A stretch of 33,940 nt of DNA from an uncultured Legionella sp. (lineage in GTDB: Bacteria; Pseudomonadota; Gammaproteobacteria; Legionellales; Legionellaceae): positions 1 through 33,940 of the forward strand of contig NZ_CALMPD010000156.1 of NCBI RefSeq assembly GCF_937871865.1, given 5' to 3'. Shown here one piece after another: positions 1 through 7,322 of this stretch. The notes under the pieces are model-generated. The model was not told the origin of the DNA, searched no databases, and was given only the letters and a program-made list of their open reading frames with translations. Position 1 is the first letter of the stretch. Each line of letters begins with the position of its first letter. Both the position numbers and the translations under genes were made by a program.

Positions 1-44
1 CCTCCCACAATTAATTTAATTCAGAGGCGACAACTTTCCTGAAA

Positions 45-542
45 TTGGGGGATATGGCTGTTCGTCAGCTAATTATTGCTCAAAACCGAATGGCAAATAT
101 TCAGTTTTCTATTCCATATTTGATAAACAACGTTCATGTTATTGGACCCAAGAAATTGCTAACGGGCAAATTTGATATGGGATTATTACACAATCAAAAA
201 ATTGGAATCACGGATGAAGCTTATTTTCATCATATTGCTGAACTAAAGTTGAGTAAATCTAATGTAAATTTATTTTCACAGGATGATGAGTTAGTCGATG
301 CTTTGAATAAAGGAGTTATCGGAGTTGCTTTGGTTGATACTTACACCGCTTCTTATTGGAATATTAATTCATCAAGTCATATAGTGGATCTGGGAAAACC
401 CATACATGTTGAATCTGAGGTTGCTATCGCGATAAATCCAAATGATGCCGAATTACTGGAACGCATTAACTGGGCATTAACCAGCTATCGTAATAGTCAA
501 GAATTTATAGATGATTATAATAAATATCTGCTTTATTTTTAA
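45..542 (+). CDS. C-terminal part of a periplasmic solute-binding protein (SBP_bac_3 type), 5' end broken
   Basis: The product resembles the second half of an amino-acid-type ABC transporter substrate-binding protein. The segment GDMAVRQLIIAQNRM followed by IQFSIPYL sits where the family has its D-x-A...IT-x-x-R...FS-x-PY block, and the later stretch ending in the helix SYRNSQEFIDDYNKY is typical of the C-terminal lobe. The signal peptide and first roughly 80 residues of a normal family member are absent. The reading frame is closed by an in-frame TAA at 12-14, so translation would have to begin at TTG 45 or ATG 54, inside the conserved block. This suggests a 5'-truncated or frameshifted gene whose beginning lies left of the window. 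Family assignment is fairly safe; substrate is unknown; function is doubtful. Confidence 0.55.
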   Translation: MGDMAVRQLIIAQNRMANIQFSIPYLINNVHVIGPKKLLTGKFDMGLLHNQKIGITDEAYFHHIAELKLSKSNVNLFSQDDELVDALNKGVIGVALVDTYTASYWNINSSSHIVDLGKPIHVESEVAIAINPNDAELLERINWALTSYRNSQEFIDDYNKYLLYF

Positions 543-952
543 AGCCAAACAATGACTTATGCTGAAATATGAAATAAAAATAGTTTCTTTTTAGCTATTT
601 TTACGAATCTTAGTGGTTTGACAGTTAAGACCGTTATCCTGAGGAGTTAGCGACGAAAGATCTCTCCGGGATTCAGGAGAGCCTTTGCTATGATCAGGAT
701 GGCGTACTATTCTTCACTTAGCTGCAATGAGCTTCGGGTGCATCTCCGTATTACGCGATGCTCTGAGGAATCCTGGCATATTTGTGCACAATCAACAGGA
801 TGGGGATGGTATTGAATAAACTGACCTTAATTATGCCGTTCCAGCGCAGGAACGACACAATAAAGACACAATCGAATGTGTAAAAAAATGCTAGGATCAC
901 TCAGCGCGATGCTAATACGGGCTACAACAGCTTCACTTATTGCACATAGCGG
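543..952. other. Intergenic stretch of 410 bp holding a dispersed repeat
   Basis: No convincing gene is visible. The stretch contains repeat copy A1 (636-715), listed separately, followed by a GC-richer segment with a short hairpin-like GTTCC-6-GGAAC at about 839-854. The solute-binding fragment to the left and the outer-membrane gene to the right point towards each other, so this is a convergent gap and needs no promoter. Confidence 0.5.
636..715 (+). repeat. Dispersed imperfect palindromic repeat, copy A1
   Basis: An element of about 80 bp with inverted ends (ATCCTGA near 637 and TCAGGAT near 694) and inner arms related to GCGACGAAAG. A second copy lies in opposite orientation at 7101-7182; by eye the two are about 80 per cent identical. 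Elements of this appearance are scattered in Legionella intergenic DNA and may act at the RNA level as hairpins. No open reading frame is associated. Confidence 0.75.
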
Positions 953-1681
953 TTAAACTGTGTATTGAACCCCTAGCATGGCGGAACTGATTGAGGGATT
1001 TTGGTTATTTATGCTTAAATGGCTGGTTCCAGTATTGATATTAAATTCCCCTGTTGTTTGGGTTTTAGAACCAAATGCAACCATAAACGTACCTGTTAGT
1101 GACCAATTTTCATTGAAATTATATGCTGCACCTAATTTTATTTCAGGTAATACTGCGGTTTTATTTTCCTTTAGGCTGTAAGTATCGGCTAACCCAGATG
1201 CGAAAGCATCTGTAGCAGTAGTGTGTATTTGCATGTTTTGGATTAATGCACCGGCTTTGAAAGAGAAGCTGTAACAGGGTTGCATGTAAGCGACTCCCAG
1301 TAATGCGTCAAATCCACTTAAAGTATGAGCAATGTTCAGATTACCCTGAATCAGAGCTTGAGTTGGAGTCGTAGGATTTAGAGTGGTTTTACCGTAATAA
1401 CCCCATCCTAATTCACCTGTTACTCCGAATTGATCGTCCATCATGTTGATCATGCCTGCTGCCAGACGTGCGGAATATTGATCCTTATTTTCTGTCGACG
1501 TAATATAGTCATTTGTTCCAATTAGAGCAAAATTGTAACCATCAATGGCATTCCAGCTATATCCACCTTCAAGTGATATAAAAGCAGAACAACAAAAATT
1601 AGAGTCTCCCATACCGCCGGCATGGATAACAGAACTGAAGGATAATGCAGATAATACTGAGAGCAGACTTATTTTTTTCAT
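953..1681 (-). CDS. Outer-membrane beta-barrel protein
   Basis: 242 residues. The N-terminus MKKISLLSVLSALSFSSVIHA is a clear signal peptide with cleavage after the AxA-like HA, and the mature part starts GGMGDSNFCCSAF. The rest alternates polar and hydrophobic residues in Gly/aromatic-rich strands (for example GVTGELGWGYYG, FDALLGVAYMQ, WSLTGTFMVAFG) and ends in SAMLGVQYTV, as expected for a small OmpA/OmpW-sized barrel inserted by the Bam complex. Legionella has many such paralogues and I cannot name this one. The gene starts at ATG 1681 and is divergent from the large gene at 1934. A second protein of similar design lies at 31238-32017. The outer-membrane prediction is strong; the specific role is unknown. 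Confidence 0.75.
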   Translation of the reverse strand: MKKISLLSVLSALSFSSVIHAGGMGDSNFCCSAFISLEGGYSWNAIDGYNFALIGTNDYITSTENKDQYSARLAAGMINMMDDQFGVTGELGWGYYGKTTLNPTTPTQALIQGNLNIAHTLSGFDALLGVAYMQPCYSFSFKAGALIQNMQIHTTATDAFASGLADTYSLKENKTAVLPEIKLGAAYNFNENWSLTGTFMVAFGSKTQTTGEFNINTGTSHLSINNQNPSISSAMLGVQYTV

Positions 1682-1873
1682 GATTTAGAACTCGTTCCAT
1701 GTTTATTATTAGGTTTAAAACTCGAATAATTTAAATCAGTTACTGATGAATTACCAGCAAAATTCTCCATACAATATAAAATATTCCTTTATTATTAAGG
1801 CGAGCTCGTCGACTGCCTTTCGACATGTTTGTATTTTGTGAATCTATATTGTTTAAAATTTATCAAAACTGTA

Positions 1874-1902
1874 TTGATTGCTCAGAAACCTTAAAGTATA
1901 AT
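1874..1902 (+). promoter_or_regulatory. Sigma-70 promoter for the 766-residue gene
   Basis: TTGATT at 1874-1879 and a perfect TATAAT at 1897-1902 are separated by 17 bp and lie 31 bp before the ATG at 1934. The match is good in hexamers, spacing and position. Confidence 0.7.
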
Positions 1903-1933
1903 TTTTATCCTCTAAGTTCTATGTGATTCAATA

Positions 1934-4234
1934 ATGTCTAAAAATGCTCTATTTAATTTGATTAAGATTATCAAAACAACAGCTAAACTTGGCCTTCCAG
2001 ATAATATTCAATTAATTGAGCGTACTCATAAGTTGGGTTCTAAATATTTCCTGTTTGAATTACCGCCAGAAAAAAATTACTTCATTGGTCAGTATCGTTT
2101 AATCAGTCATCATCTGAGCGTATATGAAAAACCATTAGGTAAAATTGATTTGAAAAGTCAGTATCACTACACGGCATATTTTGCTCATCAAGGAGATACA
2201 TACCGATTACATACCTATTTTGGTGTTAAGGACAATTATGTATCGAAGCCTTTATTTTCAAAAATTATTTCTGATGATGAATTTAGCCCTGTAGATTGTT
2301 CTGAACATGAGGCTGCATTTGATTTACTCGCTGATTCTGCCATTGACGATCTTATAAGCTGTCTTCGAGCAACACAAAACACACATATTAAAATGTTTAC
2401 TGAGCAAGCCGAAGAATTAGAGAGGCAATTGCTTATTCTTTCCCATGACATGTATAAAAATAAAGCAAAATATCTGGCGACTCTTAAGACTCAAATAGAT
2501 GTATTACGGGATTTAGTACGATACAGTACTGAGCCACGGGCAATCACACAGAAAATCAAATGGTTAACGACTACTTTAGGACACATTGAATTAATGACCG
2601 TTCCTGAAAACCGGACAAGCAATACTCTTCCGAAGCCCGTAAGTAAGGGCAAAGCTGAAGTTTCTGATAAAGATTCATCAAAAAAACATGGAGCTCATCA
2701 GGTTACTCATTTTAAAAAGCCTCATTCCGCAGCGAAGCCTGCTGCGTCAGAAAAAATTAATTTTTCTCTGCTTATTGATAAATTATCTCAAAAATATGAC
2801 GCATGCGTTAATCTGAAAGATGACATATTAACTACTCGTATCCCCTCATTATATAGTGAATTAAATGAGGCTGAATGGGATCTCGAATCTACTCATCGGT
2901 ATCATGTTACCTTTAACGATTTAGAACAATTGAAAGCGCTCAAAAGCAAAGTAGAAGTGATGGGGCTAAAGCTTTTACAACGAACTTTGTTTACTGGTGA
3001 CTTTAATGAAGCTGCTAAATTAGGAATGTTCTATGCCTTAATGCCTACGAGCATTGTTGGAATGGCACTGCATCGTAATAATAGTTCCTTGTTGGATTTC
3101 TTGCTTAAAAATAAAATTATCCCGATTGACTTTAAAAAATTCACTGTTGCTGATGTTATGTATGCTTCAATGGTCGAGTATTGCTTCAAGACGACAACGG
3201 AGGAAAAGAGCAAGGAAGAGTTATTAGGTGTTCTTATTAAGAACGGTGCCACTTTGTTAGATGTAGATCGCAGCTCAGGATTGCCTTATGCTGCTCTTTT
3301 ATTATTAAAATCAAAACATCCTTTACACGCAGTACTTGATAGGAATGCGAAAGCCACTCTTAATAATCCCATGTTCTATAAACAACTGAATCAAGTGCTT
3401 CACGTTATTGCCACTAAATCAGGTACTTCTATTGAACTACAAGCACAAGCTCGAGAATTAGTTAGTACTAATCAGACTCGAATTGAGCTATTAAAGCATC
3501 ATATCACTCCAATTGAGAATAATACGCTATCTCAGGAGCTTGAGGATACTCTTGGTGACGAGATGATGCGACAAATTATAGAAGATCCTGAGATTCAATT
3601 TTATAAATTAAAAATTGAACGGCAAATTCTGACATTATTACCTCAGATCCCCGTTCAGCAACGCAAAAATTTTGCAAATATCGCCAATTTTAATTTTCAG
3701 TTAGTAAGGAATGCTGTAAATCAAATCCAGAATTTTGATGAGGTGCCTTCATTTGATGAGATTAAATGTGAAACACTAAAACAACAACGACACATTTTGG
3801 AGTTTATTGGGCTCAGAGAAGAATTAGTCGGGGTGCAAAATAAACTTCGAACCGTTCATCATAAACCGTCCAGAGAACAAAAGAAAATGGTAGCTCGAGG
3901 AAAAGAAATCCTTCAGCGAATGGAAGAAATTGAGGCGTTCCTGACCAAGCCTTATGCTTCCATAATCAAGACGCAAGAGCTTGTGACTGATATTATGTCT
4001 GCTATGAATAAATTCGTAAGTATGGCCAAGCAGTTAAATGAATCGGTGAATGAAAAAAAATTGTCTGCACCAGATGAAGAACTTTTGACAGAAAAACTGG
4101 GCCAATTGTTTCTTCGCGCCATAATAGATAAAGCAACTGAGTCAGATGACGCAGCGACCTCTGCAAATAGTCTCGATGCAGATGACGATGACAGTGATGA
4201 GAGCGTTAGCATTTCCGCATGTAAGATGCAATAA
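1934..4234 (+). CDS. Large unrecognised protein with ankyrin-like segment; candidate type IV effector
   Basis: 766 residues, no signal peptide and no membrane segment. I do not recognise the family. Residues 1-220 form a mixed region; a long charged helix around 150-200 looks like coiled coil. Residues 225-275 are a Lys/Ser-rich linker. Residues 355-470 contain helix pairs reminiscent of degenerate ankyrin repeats (DFNEAAKLGMFYAL..., NSSLLDFLLKNKIIPIDF, ELLGVLIKNGATLLDVD). The remainder is helical with Glu/Lys-rich stretches, and the extreme C-terminus is acidic (DADDDDSDESVS). Size, eukaryote-like helical repeats, acidic tail and neighbours are what one expects of a Dot/Icm substrate, but that is inference. 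It has its own promoter and shares a terminator with the convergent gene at 4301. Base composition is as AT-rich as its neighbours. Confidence 0.7.
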   Translation: MSKNALFNLIKIIKTTAKLGLPDNIQLIERTHKLGSKYFLFELPPEKNYFIGQYRLISHHLSVYEKPLGKIDLKSQYHYTAYFAHQGDTYRLHTYFGVKDNYVSKPLFSKIISDDEFSPVDCSEHEAAFDLLADSAIDDLISCLRATQNTHIKMFTEQAEELERQLLILSHDMYKNKAKYLATLKTQIDVLRDLVRYSTEPRAITQKIKWLTTTLGHIELMTVPENRTSNTLPKPVSKGKAEVSDKDSSKKHGAHQVTHFKKPHSAAKPAASEKINFSLLIDKLSQKYDACVNLKDDILTTRIPSLYSELNEAEWDLESTHRYHVTFNDLEQLKALKSKVEVMGLKLLQRTLFTGDFNEAAKLGMFYALMPTSIVGMALHRNNSSLLDFLLKNKIIPIDFKKFTVADVMYASMVEYCFKTTTEEKSKEELLGVLIKNGATLLDVDRSSGLPYAALLLLKSKHPLHAVLDRNAKATLNNPMFYKQLNQVLHVIATKSGTSIELQAQARELVSTNQTRIELLKHHITPIENNTLSQELEDTLGDEMMRQIIEDPEIQFYKLKIERQILTLLPQIPVQQRKNFANIANFNFQLVRNAVNQIQNFDEVPSFDEIKCETLKQQRHILEFIGLREELVGVQNKLRTVHHKPSREQKKMVARGKEILQRMEEIEAFLTKPYASIIKTQELVTDIMSAMNKFVSMAKQLNESVNEKKLSAPDEELLTEKLGQLFLRAIIDKATESDDAATSANSLDADDDDSDESVSISACKMQ

Positions 4235-4245
4235 ATCAGAACACA

Positions 4246-4278
4246 CTATGGGTTATTTATTTGCTTGATAACCCATAG
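4246..4278. terminator. Bidirectional Rho-independent terminator
   Basis: A perfect 11-bp stem, CTATGGGTTAT (4246-4256) and ATAACCCATAG (4268-4278), with an 11-nt loop is followed by a T-rich run on the plus strand. It lies between two convergent long genes, so it can serve both. Confidence 0.75.
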
Positions 4279-4300
4279 ATTTATTCTCTTTTATCTAGTG

Positions 4301-6346
4301 TTACATATGAGGGATAGACGAGTGTTCATCGCTATTCTCATTTTCAGATTCTGTACACATTTCCTCATAGAAGTAATCAAGGTTTTCCAGAAGCTTATTT
4401 AATCCGGAGATTTTAAAAGCATTTCCGGATTTCGCTTTTAGTATCAAACGATTATATTTCTCCAGATACAGGTCATAATCATCAGATAAATCGTGATTGC
4501 TAGTATGCTCAAAGATCTTGATTTTAGTAAATAAATCATCAACTTGTTCTTTAATCTCATTAAACTCTTGTCCAGTACCGTATACTGAGGGACTGGAGTG
4601 TTCTTTCTCGTTATCGTTACTCATGCTCCAGGTATACAAAAGCACTAAAGCAATTATTCCTAATGGAACCAGCGTGATTAAGCCCATATAGAGCATGGTA
4701 TTTTGTGAGGCTGCTGAGGGGACTGAATTTATTGAGCAGGGGGTATTATTCACTGAACATGTTGGTTCTATCTGAGTCGATGATGTTGGATTAAATAAAG
4801 GTGGATAATGAGATACTGGTTTATTATTTGACGTCGATTTTACAGACACTACCGCGGGGGCGGGGGAGTTCTTTAATGATTTTGGTGCACTGGGAGGGGC
4901 AAGCCCTTTTTTAATATGCTGAATTTCAATCCATTGATGCATAGAGCCCATGAGATTGTCCAAATCATGCACTTTCCCTGATATTGTCTCAAATGACGAT
5001 TCTTTTAGGCGTGGCTGATTTAAATGATTTATTACTTCTCCCACATGACTTTTCAATGCCTTATTGGTTTTGAGCAATTCAGTGTTACTGGTTGGAAATT
5101 GAGCTAATGTGTCCTGGTTTTTTATAAAAGAATTCAATTTTTTCTTCTCATTTGAGAAAAATTTTTTCCAGAAAGACAAGTTCTGTTCTTCTTGTATGGC
5201 TTTATGGTAAGCATCATTATTTGCTGAAAGAATAGAACTGATATGTTTTGAGGATTCACCAACAAAGACGTCTATTTGCTGAAGGAGGATAAGCATTTGT
5301 TCCTTAAACTGGTGTATTGTATAAACCTCTCCTGCTTGACCGAGCAAATCCATTATTTGTGCTACTACCTGTTGAAATCGTTCCAGTTCATTTAAATCAG
5401 AAATTGCTCCAGCATAGTGGGCTAATATTTCTTCATCCATTGATATCAGCTCAAAATGAGGACATTTTTTTAATTGTTCCATGGTTAGTTGAAGCACGGG
5501 TATGGAATCAGGAGTGGTCATTAGTTCTGTGTTCGGTTTACCACAATCTTTAGCCGCCTGAGTTGGATACGCTGTTGAATCCTCAAGTTGCCCAATGGAA
5601 AAATCGTAGGGATGAGGATTAACTGGATTGATACTAAGAGCAAAATGTAAAATTCTGTTTCGGTCTGTTGATAATTTTTTGATGGTTTTAGATAACTCTC
5701 CGAGCCGATCTCTTAATAATTGAGATTCAAATAAATGAGTTAATTGAGGGGCAATTTTCGTATCAATTGCTGTTCTGAAGTTTGCAAGAAACAAACGATC
5801 TGAGCCTACTAATGGAGATATATTTTTTTCAAGAGTTCTTAAATATTGAGTCAGGCGCTCCAGCTGCTCTTGTACTTGTTGAATATTGGTATTCTGACTC
5901 AGTCCTTTTAAAATATTATTTACATCAAGGAATACAAAATTCATAGGCTGATTTAAATGTTCGGGAGGAAGCTCCTGATTTCTTAGTAACAGATAATCTC
6001 CTACATTTTGCATTAAGTCGTAAAAGGCTGGCCATTGCAGACGTTGGCTGTCAATAGGTTGAACATGGAAATCATCACGGGTTAAAACATCGCGAGGCTT
6101 AAAGGCATCAGAATAAATCCAGGCATGCTCATAAATATTGATAAGTGCCTGACTGTCTTCTGCAAACCATGAATTTGGATTAGCAAGATAATCTGAATGT
6201 ATTCCTGAATTTGTCCTTATTTTTAAAATCCATTCACGGAACATCAAATCTTCTTCTGTATAGCAGTGTTCTGAGTGGAGCCAAAAACGAGATTTGTGTG
6301 GCATTGGTCTATATGATGCTAAATGCTCCCTTTTTTCCTTTCCCAT
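4301..6346 (-). CDS. Unrecognised protein with one C-terminal membrane segment; candidate type IV effector
   Basis: I place the start at ATG 6346 (681 residues, MGKEKREHLASYRP...). AAGGAG lies 8 nt before it, whereas the upstream in-frame GTG at 6355 overlaps that Shine-Dalgarno sequence. The first roughly 500 residues are soluble and largely helical, with coiled-coil-like stretches around the region QVQEQLERLTQYLRTLEKN. A Pro/Ser/Thr-rich linker follows. One hydrophobic segment, MLYMGLITLVPLGIIALVLL, lies about 105-130 residues before the end, and the tail is acidic (TESENENSDEHSSIPHM). A large N-terminal domain anchored by a late single membrane helix is common among effectors that sit on host membranes, but no family is recognised and secretion is inferred only from context. 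Confidence 0.7.
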   Translation of the reverse strand: MGKEKREHLASYRPMPHKSRFWLHSEHCYTEEDLMFREWILKIRTNSGIHSDYLANPNSWFAEDSQALINIYEHAWIYSDAFKPRDVLTRDDFHVQPIDSQRLQWPAFYDLMQNVGDYLLLRNQELPPEHLNQPMNFVFLDVNNILKGLSQNTNIQQVQEQLERLTQYLRTLEKNISPLVGSDRLFLANFRTAIDTKIAPQLTHLFESQLLRDRLGELSKTIKKLSTDRNRILHFALSINPVNPHPYDFSIGQLEDSTAYPTQAAKDCGKPNTELMTTPDSIPVLQLTMEQLKKCPHFELISMDEEILAHYAGAISDLNELERFQQVVAQIMDLLGQAGEVYTIHQFKEQMLILLQQIDVFVGESSKHISSILSANNDAYHKAIQEEQNLSFWKKFFSNEKKKLNSFIKNQDTLAQFPTSNTELLKTNKALKSHVGEVINHLNQPRLKESSFETISGKVHDLDNLMGSMHQWIEIQHIKKGLAPPSAPKSLKNSPAPAVVSVKSTSNNKPVSHYPPLFNPTSSTQIEPTCSVNNTPCSINSVPSAASQNTMLYMGLITLVPLGIIALVLLYTWSMSNDNEKEHSSPSVYGTGQEFNEIKEQVDDLFTKIKIFEHTSNHDLSDDYDLYLEKYNRLILKAKSGNAFKISGLNKLLENLDYFYEEMCTESENENSDEHSSIPHM

Positions 6347-6564
6347 ACGTCTCACTCCTTGAGAAAGCAGATAACCCTTAGGATATTGCTTGTTAATGAT
6401 AGGATAGTTTCATTTCTGGTAACAACTAGATTATTTTTGTACCAATTAATTTGATAACATTCTTTTTTTATTAATGCAATAGATCTTTTCTTGACCAAAA
6501 ATATAATCTTCCACCGCCTGCTCTTTTTTGATAAATTAGAGTCTTTGATTGTTATGGATTTGCT

Positions 6565-7050
6565 ATGCCCTCATTTGATATTGTTTCTGAAACTAATGAA
6601 GTAGAATTACGTAATGCTGTAGAGAATGCGGTGCGAGAAGTTACTACTCGATTTGATTTTCGTGGCGTAGAAGCCACCATAGAACTGAAAGAGTTGGTTG
6701 TTACTTTACGTTCTGAGTCAGATTTTCAGGTCAGACAGCTGGAGGATCTATTCCGCACTCATTGCACCAAACGTAATCTGAGTACGTCAGGGGTTGATAT
6801 TGAAGACAAACCTGTTCACAGCGGTAAATTTTATTCTCTGAACATGACTTTTAAGCAGGGGATTGATCAACCTGCCGCTAAAGAAATAGTCAAATGCATC
6901 AAAGACGCTAAAGCAAAAGTACAAACCTCAATTCAAGGTGATAAAATTCGTGTAACCGGCAAAAAAAGAGATGATCTTCAAGAGACTATCGCTCTTCTAA
7001 AGAAATCGGACATTGAATTGCCATTACAATTTGAAAATTTCCGTGATTAA
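6565..7050 (+). CDS. yajQ: YajQ family cyclic-di-GMP-binding protein
   Basis: 161 residues, the normal length of the family. The start MPSFDIVSETN and the segment AVREVTTRFDFRGVEATIEL are diagnostic of YajQ (UPF0234), as are KNRL-like NLSTSGVDIEDKP and the ending DIELPLQFENFRD. The fold is two RNP-like ferredoxin domains. Relatives in other Gammaproteobacteria bind c-di-GMP and influence transcription and virulence. It sits alone, tail to tail with the GGDEF-EAL gene at 7323, with a dispersed repeat between them. A c-di-GMP enzyme next to a c-di-GMP-binding protein is suggestive, but the two are on opposite strands and not co-transcribed. The start ATG is clear, although only a weak ribosome site precedes it. 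Confidence 0.93.
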   Translation: MPSFDIVSETNEVELRNAVENAVREVTTRFDFRGVEATIELKELVVTLRSESDFQVRQLEDLFRTHCTKRNLSTSGVDIEDKPVHSGKFYSLNMTFKQGIDQPAAKEIVKCIKDAKAKVQTSIQGDKIRVTGKKRDDLQETIALLKKSDIELPLQFENFRD

Positions 7051-7100
7051 AACTACGTGGCGTGTTCACCAATATTCAGATATAGCCGCCTGATAAGAAC

Positions 7101-7182
7101 AGTACGCCATCCTGAGCATAGCGAAGGCTCTCCTTGAATCTCGGGAGAAGCCTTCGTCGCCAGCTCCTCGAGATGACGATCC
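7101..7182 (-). repeat. Dispersed imperfect palindromic repeat, copy A2
   Basis: The reverse complement of this segment matches 636-715 at about 80 per cent, including the shared ends TCAGGATGGCGTACT and GCGACGAA. It fills the gap between the convergent yajQ and GGDEF-EAL genes. The rest of the gap (7183-7322) shows nothing I can name. Confidence 0.75.
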
Positions 7183-7322
7183 ATAGCCGAGTTTCTGTAT
7201 AAATCCAGGATTTCTCTGTACTGCATCAGGGCTACGTTTGACGTTCCTGACCTGATGGAACGTATGTGACGTAAAACCCCTTAACGTTGACGCCAGTACC
7301 TGAACTGAGCAGTGACCTATTG

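Noticed and set aside
978..1181. 67-codon plus-strand open frame inside the outer-membrane gene
   Set aside because: It lies wholly opposite a protein with a signal peptide and barrel pattern, and has no ribosome site of its own.
1800..1816. Adjacent GAGCTC and GTCGAC sites resembling a cloning polylinker
   Set aside because: Only two sites are adjacent, the flanks are continuous with native-looking intergenic sequence, and chance occurrence is plausible.
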